Below, piece after piece: positions 7,316-14,670 of a stretch of DNA of 64,000 nucleotides (position 1 is the stretch's first letter; the number at the start of each line of letters is the position of its first letter). Where the stretch lies: NCBI RefSeq assembly GCF_030499575.1, contig NZ_JASTLC010000001.1, forward strand, positions 6,720,001 to 6,784,000, in the 5' to 3' direction. This DNA comes from Streptomyces sp. DG2A-72. Lineage in GTDB: Bacteria; Actinomycetota; Actinomycetes; Streptomycetales; Streptomycetaceae. Position numbers and translations under genes: made by a program. The notes beneath the pieces are model-generated. The model had not been told where the DNA came from and searched no databases. It worked only from the letters and a program-made list of their open reading frames with translations.

Positions 7316-8305
7316 CTACTGCGCGGTCACGACTCGGACCGAGTCAGCCGTGTCCGCCGTGTTCTTCTCCGCACCGGCGGTGCCCGCGCCGACCGCCGGC
7401 CGCCACCGGCTGTCCGTGTTCCCGGCGGTCCACACCCGTCCGGCGTAGGAGACGCGTTCGATATGCAGGTCGGAGGCGTTGGCCACGGCCCAGTGCGCCA
7501 GCTGCCAGCCGCGCTGCGTCAGGCTGCGCCCGGTGCCGCCGTCGGAGTCGTCGGTCACGGGCAGCGTCAGGGTCCGTCCGTTGCTCTCGATGCTCGGGGA
7601 GGGCGTGGGAGTCGACGACGCCGCGTCGCTCACCACCGCGCCGGCCGGCTCCAGCCCGTCGCGCCCGAAGTCCCGGGCGAGCGCGGACCGTACCGTCTCG
7701 GTCCCTTCCGCGCGGGTGGCACCCGGGCGTCCCGCACAGGTCAGGGTGGCCGCCGAGCGTCCGGTGAGAGCGGCGGCGAGCAGCACGGCGTCCGGCTCGT
7801 GCTTGGCGTAGGCCTCCGGAAAGCCGCTGCGCTGCACGCGCTGCGCGGCCACGGTGAGCGGGAGGCGGGTGTAGCCGGGGACCTTGGCCAGATGCTCGTA
7901 GAAGATGCCCGCCGCGTAGGTCGGGTCCATGATCTGCTTCTGCGTGCCCCAGCCCTGCGAGGGCCGCTGCTGGAACAGGCCGAGCGAATCCCGGTCGCCG
8001 TGGTCGATGTTGCGCAGCGCCGACTCCTGGATCGCGGTCGCCAGCGCGATCGCCACCGCCCGCTCGGGCAGGCCGCGCGCGGTGCCGACGGCGGTGATCG
8101 TCGCCGCGTTCACCGCCTGCTCGGGCGTGAACTCGTAGGCCGTCCCGCCGTCCTGGCCCGACACCACCTTGCATCCCGGTGTGCCTGTGCCGCCGGTGAT
8201 GTACTGCATCACGAGATAACCGGCGATGGACAGCAGGACCACGAAGGCCGCCCCGAAACGGAAGAGGCGGCCGCGGCGTCGTCGAGCAGGGGATGGCGCT
8301 GGCAT
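7316..8305 (-). CDS. Membrane-anchored lysozyme-like protein
   Basis: 329 residues. A basic N-terminus (PARRRRGRLFRFG) precedes one transmembrane helix (AAFVVLLSIAGYLVMQYI), so the remainder is extracytoplasmic. Residues about 60-200 resemble a lysozyme/transglycosylase fold: AIALATAIQESALRNI (candidate catalytic Glu), then SLGLFQQRPSQGWGT and AGIFYEHLAKVPGY. The C-terminal 130 residues hold a linker rich in Ser, Thr and Pro and a small domain of unknown type. It is divergent from dapE with about 85 bases between starts. A peptidoglycan-related role is inferred; catalytic competence is unproven. Confidence 0.75.
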   Translation of the reverse strand: MPAPSPARRRRGRLFRFGAAFVVLLSIAGYLVMQYITGGTGTPGCKVVSGQDGGTAYEFTPEQAVNAATITAVGTARGLPERAVAIALATAIQESALRNIDHGDRDSLGLFQQRPSQGWGTQKQIMDPTYAAGIFYEHLAKVPGYTRLPLTVAAQRVQRSGFPEAYAKHEPDAVLLAAALTGRSAATLTCAGRPGATRAEGTETVRSALARDFGRDGLEPAGAVVSDAASSTPTPSPSIESNGRTLTLPVTDDSDGGTGRSLTQRGWQLAHWAVANASDLHIERVSYAGRVWTAGNTDSRWRPAVGAGTAGAEKNTADTADSVRVVTAQ

Positions 8306-8389
8306 TCGTACAAGGTAGCCGAGGTTACCGAGGGGTATGGGTCCGGTGGGGAAAGTGGGCCGAAGGCCTGGCGGGTTAGGGTCGACTCC

Positions 8390-9469
8390 ATGGCCGACAT
8401 CCCGCTTGACCTCACGTTGGACGCCGCGCGGCTGACCGCGCAGCTCGTCGACTTCCCCTCGGAGAGCGGCACCGAGAAGCCCCTCGCCGACGCGATCGAG
8501 ACCGCCCTGCGCGCCCTGCCGCACCTGACGGTCGAGCGGTACGGCAACAACGTCGTCGCCCGTACGAACCTGGGCCGCGCCGAGCGCGTGATCCTCGCCG
8601 GCCACATCGACACGGTCCCGATCGCCGAGAACGTCCCGTCGCGGCTGGACGAGGACGGCGTCCTGTGGGGCTGCGGCACCTGTGACATGAAGTCGGGCGT
8701 GGCGGTCCAGCTGCGCATCGCGGCCACCGTCCCCGCGCCGAACCGCGACCTGACCTTCGTCTTCTACGACAACGAAGAGGTCACCGCCGACTTGAACGGC
8801 CTCAAGCATGTGGCGGAGGCCCACCCCGAGTGGATCGAGGGCGACTTCGCGGTGCTGCTGGAGCCGTCGGACGGGCAGGTCGAGGGCGGCTGCCAGGGCA
8901 CCCTGCGGATGCTGCTCAAGACGAGCGGCGAGCGCTCCCACTCCGCGCGCAGCTGGATGGGCTCGAACGCGATCCACGCGGCGGCCCCGATCCTGGCGCG
9001 GCTGGCGGCCTACGAGCCGCGCTACCCGGTCATCGACGGCCTGGAGTACCGCGAGGGCCTGAACGCGGTGGGCATCTCGGGCGGCGTCGCCGGAAACGTC
9101 ATTCCGGACGAATGCGTCGTGACCGTCAACTTCCGCTACGCGCCGGACCGTACGGAGGAGGAGGCGATCGCCCACGTCCACGAGGTGTTCGCGGACTGCG
9201 GGGTGACCGAATTCGTGGTGGACGACCACAGCGGCGGCGCCCTCCCCGGCCTCTCCCACCCGGCGGCCGCGGCCTTCATCGAGGCGGTCGGGGGCACCCC
9301 GATGCCCAAGTACGGCTGGACGGACGTCTCCCGCTTCAGCGCGCTGGGCGTCCCGGCGGTGAACTACGGCCCGGGGAACCCGCACTTGGCCCACAAGCGT
9401 GACGAGCGCGTGGAGACGGCGAAGATCCTGGCGGGGGAGAAGCGTCTGAAGGCCTGGCTGACGGCGTGA
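8390..9469 (+). CDS. dapE: Succinyl-diaminopimelate desuccinylase
   Basis: 359-residue M20-family metallohydrolase that removes succinate from N-succinyl-L,L-DAP. Metal and catalytic motifs are visible: LAGHIDTVPI (His and Asp), WGCGTCDMKSG, YDNEEVT (Glu pair), then HSARSWMG and a C-terminal FSALGVPAVNYGPG with HKRDE. With dapC it supplies DAP for peptidoglycan and lysine. The ATG at 8390 is preceded by TAGGGT at 8377-8382, which could be a -10 box for a leaderless mRNA or, through AGGG, a weak ribosome site. Confidence 0.96.
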   Translation: MADIPLDLTLDAARLTAQLVDFPSESGTEKPLADAIETALRALPHLTVERYGNNVVARTNLGRAERVILAGHIDTVPIAENVPSRLDEDGVLWGCGTCDMKSGVAVQLRIAATVPAPNRDLTFVFYDNEEVTADLNGLKHVAEAHPEWIEGDFAVLLEPSDGQVEGGCQGTLRMLLKTSGERSHSARSWMGSNAIHAAAPILARLAAYEPRYPVIDGLEYREGLNAVGISGGVAGNVIPDECVVTVNFRYAPDRTEEEAIAHVHEVFADCGVTEFVVDDHSGGALPGLSHPAAAAFIEAVGGTPMPKYGWTDVSRFSALGVPAVNYGPGNPHLAHKRDERVETAKILAGEKRLKAWLTA

Positions 9470-9569
9470 CGACGCGGCGGATGCGGGCGGCGGACATGCC
9501 GATGTCCCCCGTCCGTAACCGGCCTGGATCTACGCTGAGGTGGAAATACCGCAAGCGGAGGGAGCGCAC

Positions 9570-10328
9570 ATGGCTACCGGGAACCCCGAGGGCAAGAAGC
9601 GGCCACCGGAGGAGCAGCGCCTGGGACCGGTCCTCCGGCGGCGGAGTCAGGTCACGGCGAGTACGACCGACCAGCGGCTGCTGGACGCCGGCGGCCCCTC
9701 GGACTGGGTCCACACCGACCCCTGGCGCGTCCTGCGCATCCAGTCGGAGTTCATCGAAGGTTTCGGCACCCTCGCCGAACTCCCGCCCGCGATCAGCGTC
9801 TTCGGCTCCGCCCGTACACCGGTGGACTCACCGGAGTACGACGCGGGCGTCCGCCTGGGTCGCGGCCTGGTGGAGGCCGGCTGGGCAGTGATCACAGGCG
9901 GCGGCCCCGGCGCCATGGAGGCAGCCAACAAGGGCGCCTGCGAGGCCAAGGGCATCTCCGTCGGCCTGGGCATCGAGCTCCCCTTCGAACAGGGCCTCAA
10001 CCCCTACGTCGACATCGGTCTCAACTTCCGCTACTTCTTCGTCCGGAAGATGATGTTCGTCAAGTACGCCCAGGGCTTCGTGGTCCTCCCCGGCGGCCTC
10101 GGCACCCTCGACGAACTCTTCGAGGCCCTCACCCTCGTCCAGACCCAGAAGGTCACCCGCTTCCCCATCGTCCTCTTCGGCAGCGCCTACTGGGGCGGCC
10201 TCATCGACTGGCTCAGGAACACCCTGATCGCCCAGGGCAAGGCATCCGAGAAGGACCTGATGCTGTTCCACGTGACGGACGATGTGGACGAGGCGGTGGC
10301 GTTGGTGTCGAAGGAGGCGGGGAGGTAG
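9570..10328 (+). CDS. LOG-family Rossmann-fold nucleotide hydrolase (TIGR00730)
   Basis: 252 residues with the LOG signature GGGPGAMEAANKGA followed by PGGLGTLDELFEALTLVQT; these motifs define phosphoribohydrolases that release a base from nucleoside 5'-monophosphates (cytokinin-activating type in plants). The basic N-terminus of about 60 residues is a common actinobacterial extension. The ATG at 9570 has a strong GGAGGGAG just upstream. It lies between dapE and folP, as in mycobacteria. Confidence 0.9.
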   Translation: MATGNPEGKKRPPEEQRLGPVLRRRSQVTASTTDQRLLDAGGPSDWVHTDPWRVLRIQSEFIEGFGTLAELPPAISVFGSARTPVDSPEYDAGVRLGRGLVEAGWAVITGGGPGAMEAANKGACEAKGISVGLGIELPFEQGLNPYVDIGLNFRYFFVRKMMFVKYAQGFVVLPGGLGTLDELFEALTLVQTQKVTRFPIVLFGSAYWGGLIDWLRNTLIAQGKASEKDLMLFHVTDDVDEAVALVSKEAGR

Positions 10329-10354
10329 CTTTTCAGCCCTCGCGCGGTTGATTC

Positions 10355-10440
10355 TTTTCAGCCCCTCCGGCGTTTGAGGAGCGGGGGTCCGGAGGCCGAC
10401 CCCCGGAACGGGGTCGAAGGGGCGGAGCCCCTTGAGGATG
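10355..10440. repeat. Second dispersed Streptomyces-type intergenic repeat
   Basis: The sequence starting CAGCCCCTCCGGCGTTTGAG and running through GGAGCGGGGGTCC resembles a short intergenic element I recall as widespread in Streptomyces genomes. Only one copy is seen in this window, so the repeat status rests on memory, not on an internal comparison. Confidence 0.45.
10383..10433. terminator. Tandem hairpins between convergent LOG-family gene and folP
   Basis: Two perfect hairpins: GGGGGTC / GACCCCC (10383-10389 with 10398-10404) and AAGGGGC / GCCCCTT (10417-10423 with 10427-10433). They sit between two convergent genes and can stop transcription from both sides. Confidence 0.65.
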
Positions 10441-10473
10441 GGACGGGTAGGGGCGGCGGGGGCGAAAAAACGC

Positions 10474-11334
10474 CTACGCCAGCCCCCGCCGGGCAACAGC
10501 CGGCGGCCGACGCCCCGCGATCGACGCAACCATGTCCAGCACCTGCCGCGTCTCGGCAACCTCATGCACCCGATACACCTGCGCCCCGAGCCAAGCGGAC
10601 ACCGCAGTCGTCGCCAACGTCCCCACCACCCGCTCCTTCACGGGCCGATCCAACGTCTCCCCCACAAAGTCCTTGTTGGACAAGGACACCAACACCGGCC
10701 ACCCCGTCCCGACCATCTCCCCCAACCGCCGCGTCGCCTCAAGACTGTGCCGCGTGTTCTTCCCGAAGTCATGCCCAGGATCGATCATCACCGACTCCCG
10801 GGGCACCCCCAGCGACACCGCCCGCTCAGCCAGCCCCACGGTCACCCGCAGAATGTCGGCCATGACATCGTCGTACGTCACCCGATGCGGCCGGGTCCGC
10901 GGCTGAGCCCCACCCGCGTGCGTGCACACCAGCCCCACCCGGTACCGCGCAGCAACCTCCGCAAGCCCCGGATCGACCCCGCCCCACGCGTCGTTCAGCA
11001 CATCCGCCCCGGCCTCGCACACCGCCTCCCCGACGTCATGCCGCCACGTGTCCACGCTGATGATCACGTCCGGGAAGCGCCGCCGCACCTCCGCCACGAA
11101 GCCGACCGTCCGCCGCGCCTCCTCCTCGGCCGACACCTCTTCGCCCGGCCCCGCCTTGACCCCGCCGATGTCGATGATCGCAGCACCCTCTGACACCGCC
11201 TGCTCCACGCGCGCGAGGGCGGGCTCGTCACGGAAGGTGGCCCCCTGGTCGTAGAAGGAGTCCGGGGTCCGGTTCACGATCGCCATGATCACCGGCTCAT
11301 GCGGCCCGAATTCCCGCCTGCCCAGCCTGAGCAT
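10474..11334 (-). CDS. folP: Dihydropteroate synthase
   Basis: 286-residue TIM-barrel enzyme that condenses p-aminobenzoate with hydroxymethyl-dihydropterin diphosphate. Motifs: IMAIVNRTPDSFYDQG, IIDIGGVKAGPGEEV, ISVDTWRHDVG, DVLNDAWGG and MIDPGHDFGKNT. The central loop THAGGAQPRTRPHRVTYDDV is longer than in canonical FolP. From memory, the mycobacterial paralogue at this locus (FolP2) could not be shown to have full synthase activity, so this copy may likewise be divergent. It is divergently transcribed from the DivIVA-like gene. Confidence 0.88.
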   Translation of the reverse strand: MLRLGRREFGPHEPVIMAIVNRTPDSFYDQGATFRDEPALARVEQAVSEGAAIIDIGGVKAGPGEEVSAEEEARRTVGFVAEVRRRFPDVIISVDTWRHDVGEAVCEAGADVLNDAWGGVDPGLAEVAARYRVGLVCTHAGGAQPRTRPHRVTYDDVMADILRVTVGLAERAVSLGVPRESVMIDPGHDFGKNTRHSLEATRRLGEMVGTGWPVLVSLSNKDFVGETLDRPVKERVVGTLATTAVSAWLGAQVYRVHEVAETRQVLDMVASIAGRRPPAVARRGLA

Positions 11335-11472
11335 CCCCTGTGACCTCTCCTAGTACTTCCCTGGTACATCCAGGCCTTGGGCCGCCTGCGACCCTGACTG
11401 TCAGACTCGCATGGCACGATCGGACCCTGATACACCCGACACATCCGACCGATCTCGTGGGGACCCTCAGCG

Positions 11473-11820
11473 ATGGTTATGTTCTTGTTCCTGGTCGTCG
11501 CGCTAGCCGTGGTCGTCGCCGCGGTGACCCTCGCCGTGCTGGGCGGCGGCGAGGACGGCCCGCTGCCGGAGGTCGCCCCCGAGCGCCTCCAGGACCCGCT
11601 GCCGCTGGACCGCCCGGTCAGCCGCGGCGACGTGGAGGGCCTCCGCTTCCCGCTCGCCGCCCGCGGCTACCGCATGGCCGACGTGGACGACGCCCTCAGC
11701 CGCCTCGGCGCTGAGCTTGCCGAGCGCGACGCCCGTATCGCCGACCTGGAGTCCGCACTGGCCGGTGCGCGGGCCGCCCGCCACTCCATGGACAAGCACA
11801 CCGAGGGGGACCAGCAGTGA
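11473..11820 (+). CDS. DivIVA-like single-pass membrane protein
   Basis: 115 residues. One N-terminal transmembrane helix (MFLFLVVALAVVVAAVTLAVLGG), then FPLAARGYRMADVDDALSRLGAEL, which matches the lipid-binding DivIVA N-terminal motif (F-P-x-x-x-x-G-Y-x-x-x-x-V-D), followed by a short coiled coil. It is much shorter than DivIVA itself. Its stop overlaps the GTG of the tag gene (GTGA). It may be a membrane-associated partner in polar growth; this is inference. Confidence 0.75.
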   Translation: MVMFLFLVVALAVVVAAVTLAVLGGGEDGPLPEVAPERLQDPLPLDRPVSRGDVEGLRFPLAARGYRMADVDDALSRLGAELAERDARIADLESALAGARAARHSMDKHTEGDQQ

Positions 11821-12404
11821 GCGAGGGCCAGGCCGTCGCCGGCCCGGACGGCGCCCTGCGCTGCCCCTGGGCCCTGTCCACGCCGGACTACGTGACGTAT
11901 CACGACGAGGAGTGGGGCCGCCCGGTCCACGGCGACGACGCCCTCTTCGAACGCCTCAGCCTGGAAGCCTTCCAGTCCGGCCTGTCCTGGATCACCATCC
12001 TGCGCCGCCGCCCCGGCTTCCGCACCGCCTTCGCCGGCTTCGAGATCGCCAAGGTGGCCACCTTCACGGACACCGACAAGGACCGCCTCCTCGCCGACCC
12101 CGGCATCATCCGCAACCGCGCCAAGATCGACGCAACACTCGCCAACGCACGCGTGCTGTCCGACTGGACGCCGGGTGAGCTGGACGCCCTCATCTGGTCC
12201 CACGCCCCGGACCCGACGACCCGCCCGGTCCCGAAGACGCTCGGCGACGTCCCGGCGGTCACTCCGGAGTCGACGGCCCTGTCGAAGACCCTGAAGAAAA
12301 GGGGCCTGCGCTTCGTAGGCCCCACAACGGCCTACGCCCTGATGCAGGCGTGCGGCCTGGTGGACGACCACCTGGAATCATGCGTGGCCAGGAGCGCCCC
12401 GTAA
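11817..12404 (+). CDS. tag: DNA-3-methyladenine glycosylase I
   Basis: 195-residue base-excision repair enzyme that removes 3-methyladenine. Family motifs: YHDEEWGRPVHGDDALFERL, QSGLSWITILRRRPGF, and zinc ligands in RCPWA, YHDEE and the C-terminal DDHLESC (H-x3-C). It is coupled to the DivIVA-like gene by GTGA. The TAA stop lies in the four-base loop of a repeat-derived hairpin, so the last residues (ARSAP) are encoded by the repeat arm. Confidence 0.94.
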   Translation: MSEGQAVAGPDGALRCPWALSTPDYVTYHDEEWGRPVHGDDALFERLSLEAFQSGLSWITILRRRPGFRTAFAGFEIAKVATFTDTDKDRLLADPGIIRNRAKIDATLANARVLSDWTPGELDALIWSHAPDPTTRPVPKTLGDVPAVTPESTALSKTLKKRGLRFVGPTTAYALMQACGLVDDHLESCVARSAP

Positions 12405-12411
12405 GGGGCGC
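12394..12411 (+). terminator. Hairpin at the tag stop codon
   Basis: Perfect 7-bp stem GCGCCCC / GGGGCGC with loop GTAA, in which TAA is the tag stop codon. It is part of the dispersed repeat. Confidence 0.6.
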
Positions 12412-12436
12412 GGGGAACTGCGCGACCAGCCCCCAC
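12394..12436 (-). repeat. Dispersed intergenic repeat, copy A
   Basis: On the minus strand it reads CTGGTCGCGCAGTTCCCCGC then GCCCC, the family core, and is joined to a GCGCCCC/GGGGCGC hairpin that overlaps the tag stop codon. Confidence 0.75.
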
Positions 12437-12473
12437 GGACCCGCACCCCCCGACGGCGCTACTGTCCCGAGCT

Positions 12474-13277
12474 CTACCGGCCCAAATACTTCGGCTGTTC
12501 CTTATTGACAAAGGCCTGCACAGCGATCGCATGGTCCTCAGAAGACCCAGCCCGAGTCTGCAACTCGTCCTCCTTCTCCAACGTCTCGGCAAGAGAGTGC
12601 GACATGCCGAAGGCCACCGCTTCCTTGATCGCCGCGTAAGCCACCGTCGGCCCCGCCGCCAACGCCCGAGCCGTCTTCTCGGCCTCCGCCCGCAGCTCGG
12701 CGGACGGCACGACCCGGTTCGCGATCCCCAGCTCGTACGCCTCCTGCGCCTTGATGCTCCGCGGGAAGAGCAGCAGATCAGCCGCTCGCCCGGGTCCGAC
12801 CACCCGGGGCAGCGTCCATGAGATTCCGGAGTCCGCAGCCAGCGCCACGCCCGCGAACGACGTATTGAAGGCAGCCGAGTCGGCCACGACTCGATAGTCC
12901 GCGGCCAGCGCGAACCCGAACCCGGCACCCGCCGCCACGCCGTTCACCCCGGCCACGACGGGCTTGCGCATCTCCGTCAGCGCCCGCGCGATGGGGTTGT
13001 AGTGCTCCCGCACCGTGGTCATGGTCTGCCGCGAGCCGGTCTCCCGGTCGGCCGCCAGCAGGCCGATGTGCTCCTTGAGGTCCTGACCCACGCAGAACGC
13101 CCGCTCACCGGCGGAGGTCAGCAGCACGGCCCGTACGGCGTCGTCGGCGGCTGCCGTCAGAACCGCATCGCGCAGCGCGACCTTCGTCGCGACGTTCAGC
13201 GCGTTCATCGCCTCGGGGCGGTTCAGGATGATCGTCGCAAGCCCGTCGCTGACCTCGTAGAGCACGGTGTCGGCCAT
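12474..13277 (-). CDS. Enoyl-CoA hydratase/isomerase family protein (PaaG-like)
   Basis: 267-residue crotonase-fold protein. The oxyanion-hole segments GERAFCVGQDLKEH and VVAGVNGVAAGAGFGFALAADYRV are intact. LAADSGISWTLPRVVG carries Asp where hydratases have Glu, as in PaaG-type 1,2-epoxyphenylacetyl-CoA or dienoyl-CoA isomerases. The substrate is unknown and there are no other phenylacetate genes nearby. It is convergent to tag. Confidence 0.85.
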   Translation of the reverse strand: MADTVLYEVSDGLATIILNRPEAMNALNVATKVALRDAVLTAAADDAVRAVLLTSAGERAFCVGQDLKEHIGLLAADRETGSRQTMTTVREHYNPIARALTEMRKPVVAGVNGVAAGAGFGFALAADYRVVADSAAFNTSFAGVALAADSGISWTLPRVVGPGRAADLLLFPRSIKAQEAYELGIANRVVPSAELRAEAEKTARALAAGPTVAYAAIKEAVAFGMSHSLAETLEKEDELQTRAGSSEDHAIAVQAFVNKEQPKYLGR

Positions 13278-13658
13278 GGCTGTCCCCTCCGGTGTGCGGC
13301 TCCGGCGTACTCGTCGGTACGTCCTGTCTCAGGACAGCATGGCGTAGATCACCGATGACGGACCGGAACGGACGTGTGACCTGCGTCAAAGAATTCATGA
13401 CACGATTCGTGCGGCGGCGGTGCGAGCGGCGGCGCAGTATCGCAGTCACATCGCCGAATTGAGTGGTTTTGCTCGCGCGCGTTGCCCAAGCGATGCCGAC
13501 TGATGTTGGTCATCGGGTCCTGAGATGCGGGATAATGGCTTGGAAGCAATGTGTTCGATGCCGGTGTCGCGTCTCCTGCGCCCTTTGGGCAGGGTCCGCG
13601 CATGCCCTCCAGGGCCGTCGGCTTTGACTATGAGCTGGTTTCAGGAAGGGGAACGAGC
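13278..13658. other. Intergenic region between the PaaG-like gene and DUF3117
   Basis: 381 bases with no gene I can support. It contains a GTCCTG/CAGGAC hairpin near 13322-13336, the promoter of the minus-strand gene side, and a plus-strand promoter at 13506-13536 that would give a leader of about 115 bases for the DUF3117 gene. Confidence 0.5.
13506..13536 (+). promoter_or_regulatory. Probable housekeeping promoter of the DUF3117 gene
   Basis: -35 TTGGTC (13506-13511) and -10 GATAAT (13531-13536) with a 19-base spacer (18 if the -35 is read one base later). Confidence 0.45.
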
Positions 13659-13826
13659 ATGGCGGCCATGAAGCCGCGGACGGGCGATGGCCCGCTCGAG
13701 GTGACCAAGGAGGGGCGGGGCATCGTCATGCGCGTTCCGCTCGAAGGCGGCGGTCGACTCGTCGTCGAGCTGACCCCTGACGAGGCCGACGCGCTGGGCG
13801 ATGCCCTCAAGAAGGTCGTCGGCTGA
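13659..13826 (+). CDS. DUF3117 small conserved protein
   Basis: 55-residue protein (starting AAMKPRTGDGPLEVTKEG) present across actinomycetes, with no known function. It has no hydrophobic segment. The start has AGGAAGGGG nine bases upstream. The neighbouring tag gene matches the mycobacterial order. It is followed by a textbook terminator. Confidence 0.95.
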   Translation: MAAMKPRTGDGPLEVTKEGRGIVMRVPLEGGGRLVVELTPDEADALGDALKKVVG

Positions 13827-13848
13827 CGCGCAAGCGACCATACCCTTT

Positions 13849-13886
13849 CAGCCGCCCCGGCATCGTATGAGATGCCGGGGCGGCTG
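13849..13886. terminator. Bidirectional terminator after the DUF3117 gene
   Basis: Perfect 16-bp stem (13849-13864 with 13871-13886; arm core GCCGCCCCGGCATC), 6-base loop, followed by TTT. It separates the DUF3117 gene from the convergent O-methyltransferase. Confidence 0.9.
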
Positions 13887-13925
13887 TTTGCCGTACGGCC
13901 GTCAGGGCCGGACCGGGATGTCGGG

Positions 13926-14558
13926 TCAGCGCTTGACCGCGCAGAGCAGCCCGTCGCCCACCGGCAGCAGCGACGGCACCAGCTCCTGGCTCTCGCGCAC
14001 CGCGCGCAGCAGCTCTCGCAGCCGCAGCACCTCGGTCGGCTGCGGTCCGGAGTCCACCGTCCGGCCGTTGGCGAAGACGCCCTCGAAGACGACCAGGCCG
14101 CCGGGGCGCAGCAGGCGCAACGATTCAGCGAGGTAGTCCATGACCTCCTGCCGGTCACCGTCGCAGAAGACGAGGTCGTAGCCGACATCGGCGAGACGGG
14201 GCAGGACGTCGAGGGCGCGGCCGGGGATGAAGCGGGCCCGGTTGCTGGCGAAGCCGGAGGCGCGGAAGGCCTGGCGGGCGAACTGCTGGTGCTCCGGCTC
14301 GGGGTCGACGGTGGTCAGCACGCCGTCCGGCCGCATACCGTGCAGCAGATGGATCCCGGAGACGCCGGTGCCGGTACCGATCTCCGCGACCGCCTTGGCG
14401 TCCACGGTGGCGGCGAGCATCCGCAGCGCGGCGCCCGCGCCGGGCGACACCGAGCGCAGCCCCGCCTCGCGGGCCCGGTCACGGGCCCAGCGCAGGGCTT
14501 CGTCCTCGGCGACATAGGCGTCGGCGAACGCCCAGCTCGTCTGCCGGTTGCCGGTAAT
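13926..14558 (-). CDS. SAM-dependent O-methyltransferase with probable ATT start
   Basis: About 210 residues, of the caffeoyl-CoA/catechol O-methyltransferase type: VAEIGTGTGVSGIHLL is the SAM-binding motif, followed by YDLVFCDGDRQEV and LLRPGGLVVFEG. The first in-frame ATG/GTG/TTG is a GTG at 14450 inside the family's conserved N-terminal helices. Reading upstream gives a good N-terminus (TGNRQTSWAFADAYVAEDEA) back to an ATT at 14558-14556 with AGGAG six bases before it; a TAA closes the frame above. I therefore place the start at ATT. It is divergent from the ECF sigma gene, as in mycobacteria. Confidence 0.85.
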   Translation of the reverse strand: MTGNRQTSWAFADAYVAEDEALRWARDRAREAGLRSVSPGAGAALRMLAATVDAKAVAEIGTGTGVSGIHLLHGMRPDGVLTTVDPEPEHQQFARQAFRASGFASNRARFIPGRALDVLPRLADVGYDLVFCDGDRQEVMDYLAESLRLLRPGGLVVFEGVFANGRTVDSGPQPTEVLRLRELLRAVRESQELVPSLLPVGDGLLCAVKR

Positions 14559-14610
14559 GACCCTCTCCTGTCCCCGTGTGTACCTGGGCGTGACTGTATC
14601 CGTTGCGCCC

Positions 14611-14637
14611 GGGAACCCGCAGATGGGACCGGGCGTT
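14611..14637 (+). promoter_or_regulatory. ECF-type promoter of the sigma factor gene
   Basis: GGGAAC (14611-14616), 18 bases, GTT (14635-14637). This is one base off the sigma-R/SigH consensus GGGAAT-N18-GTT. Transcription would begin near 14645, about 26 bases before the ATG at 14671. Confidence 0.6.
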
Positions 14638-14670
14638 TAAGGGGGTGGGAGACAAGAGCGGGGGACACGG

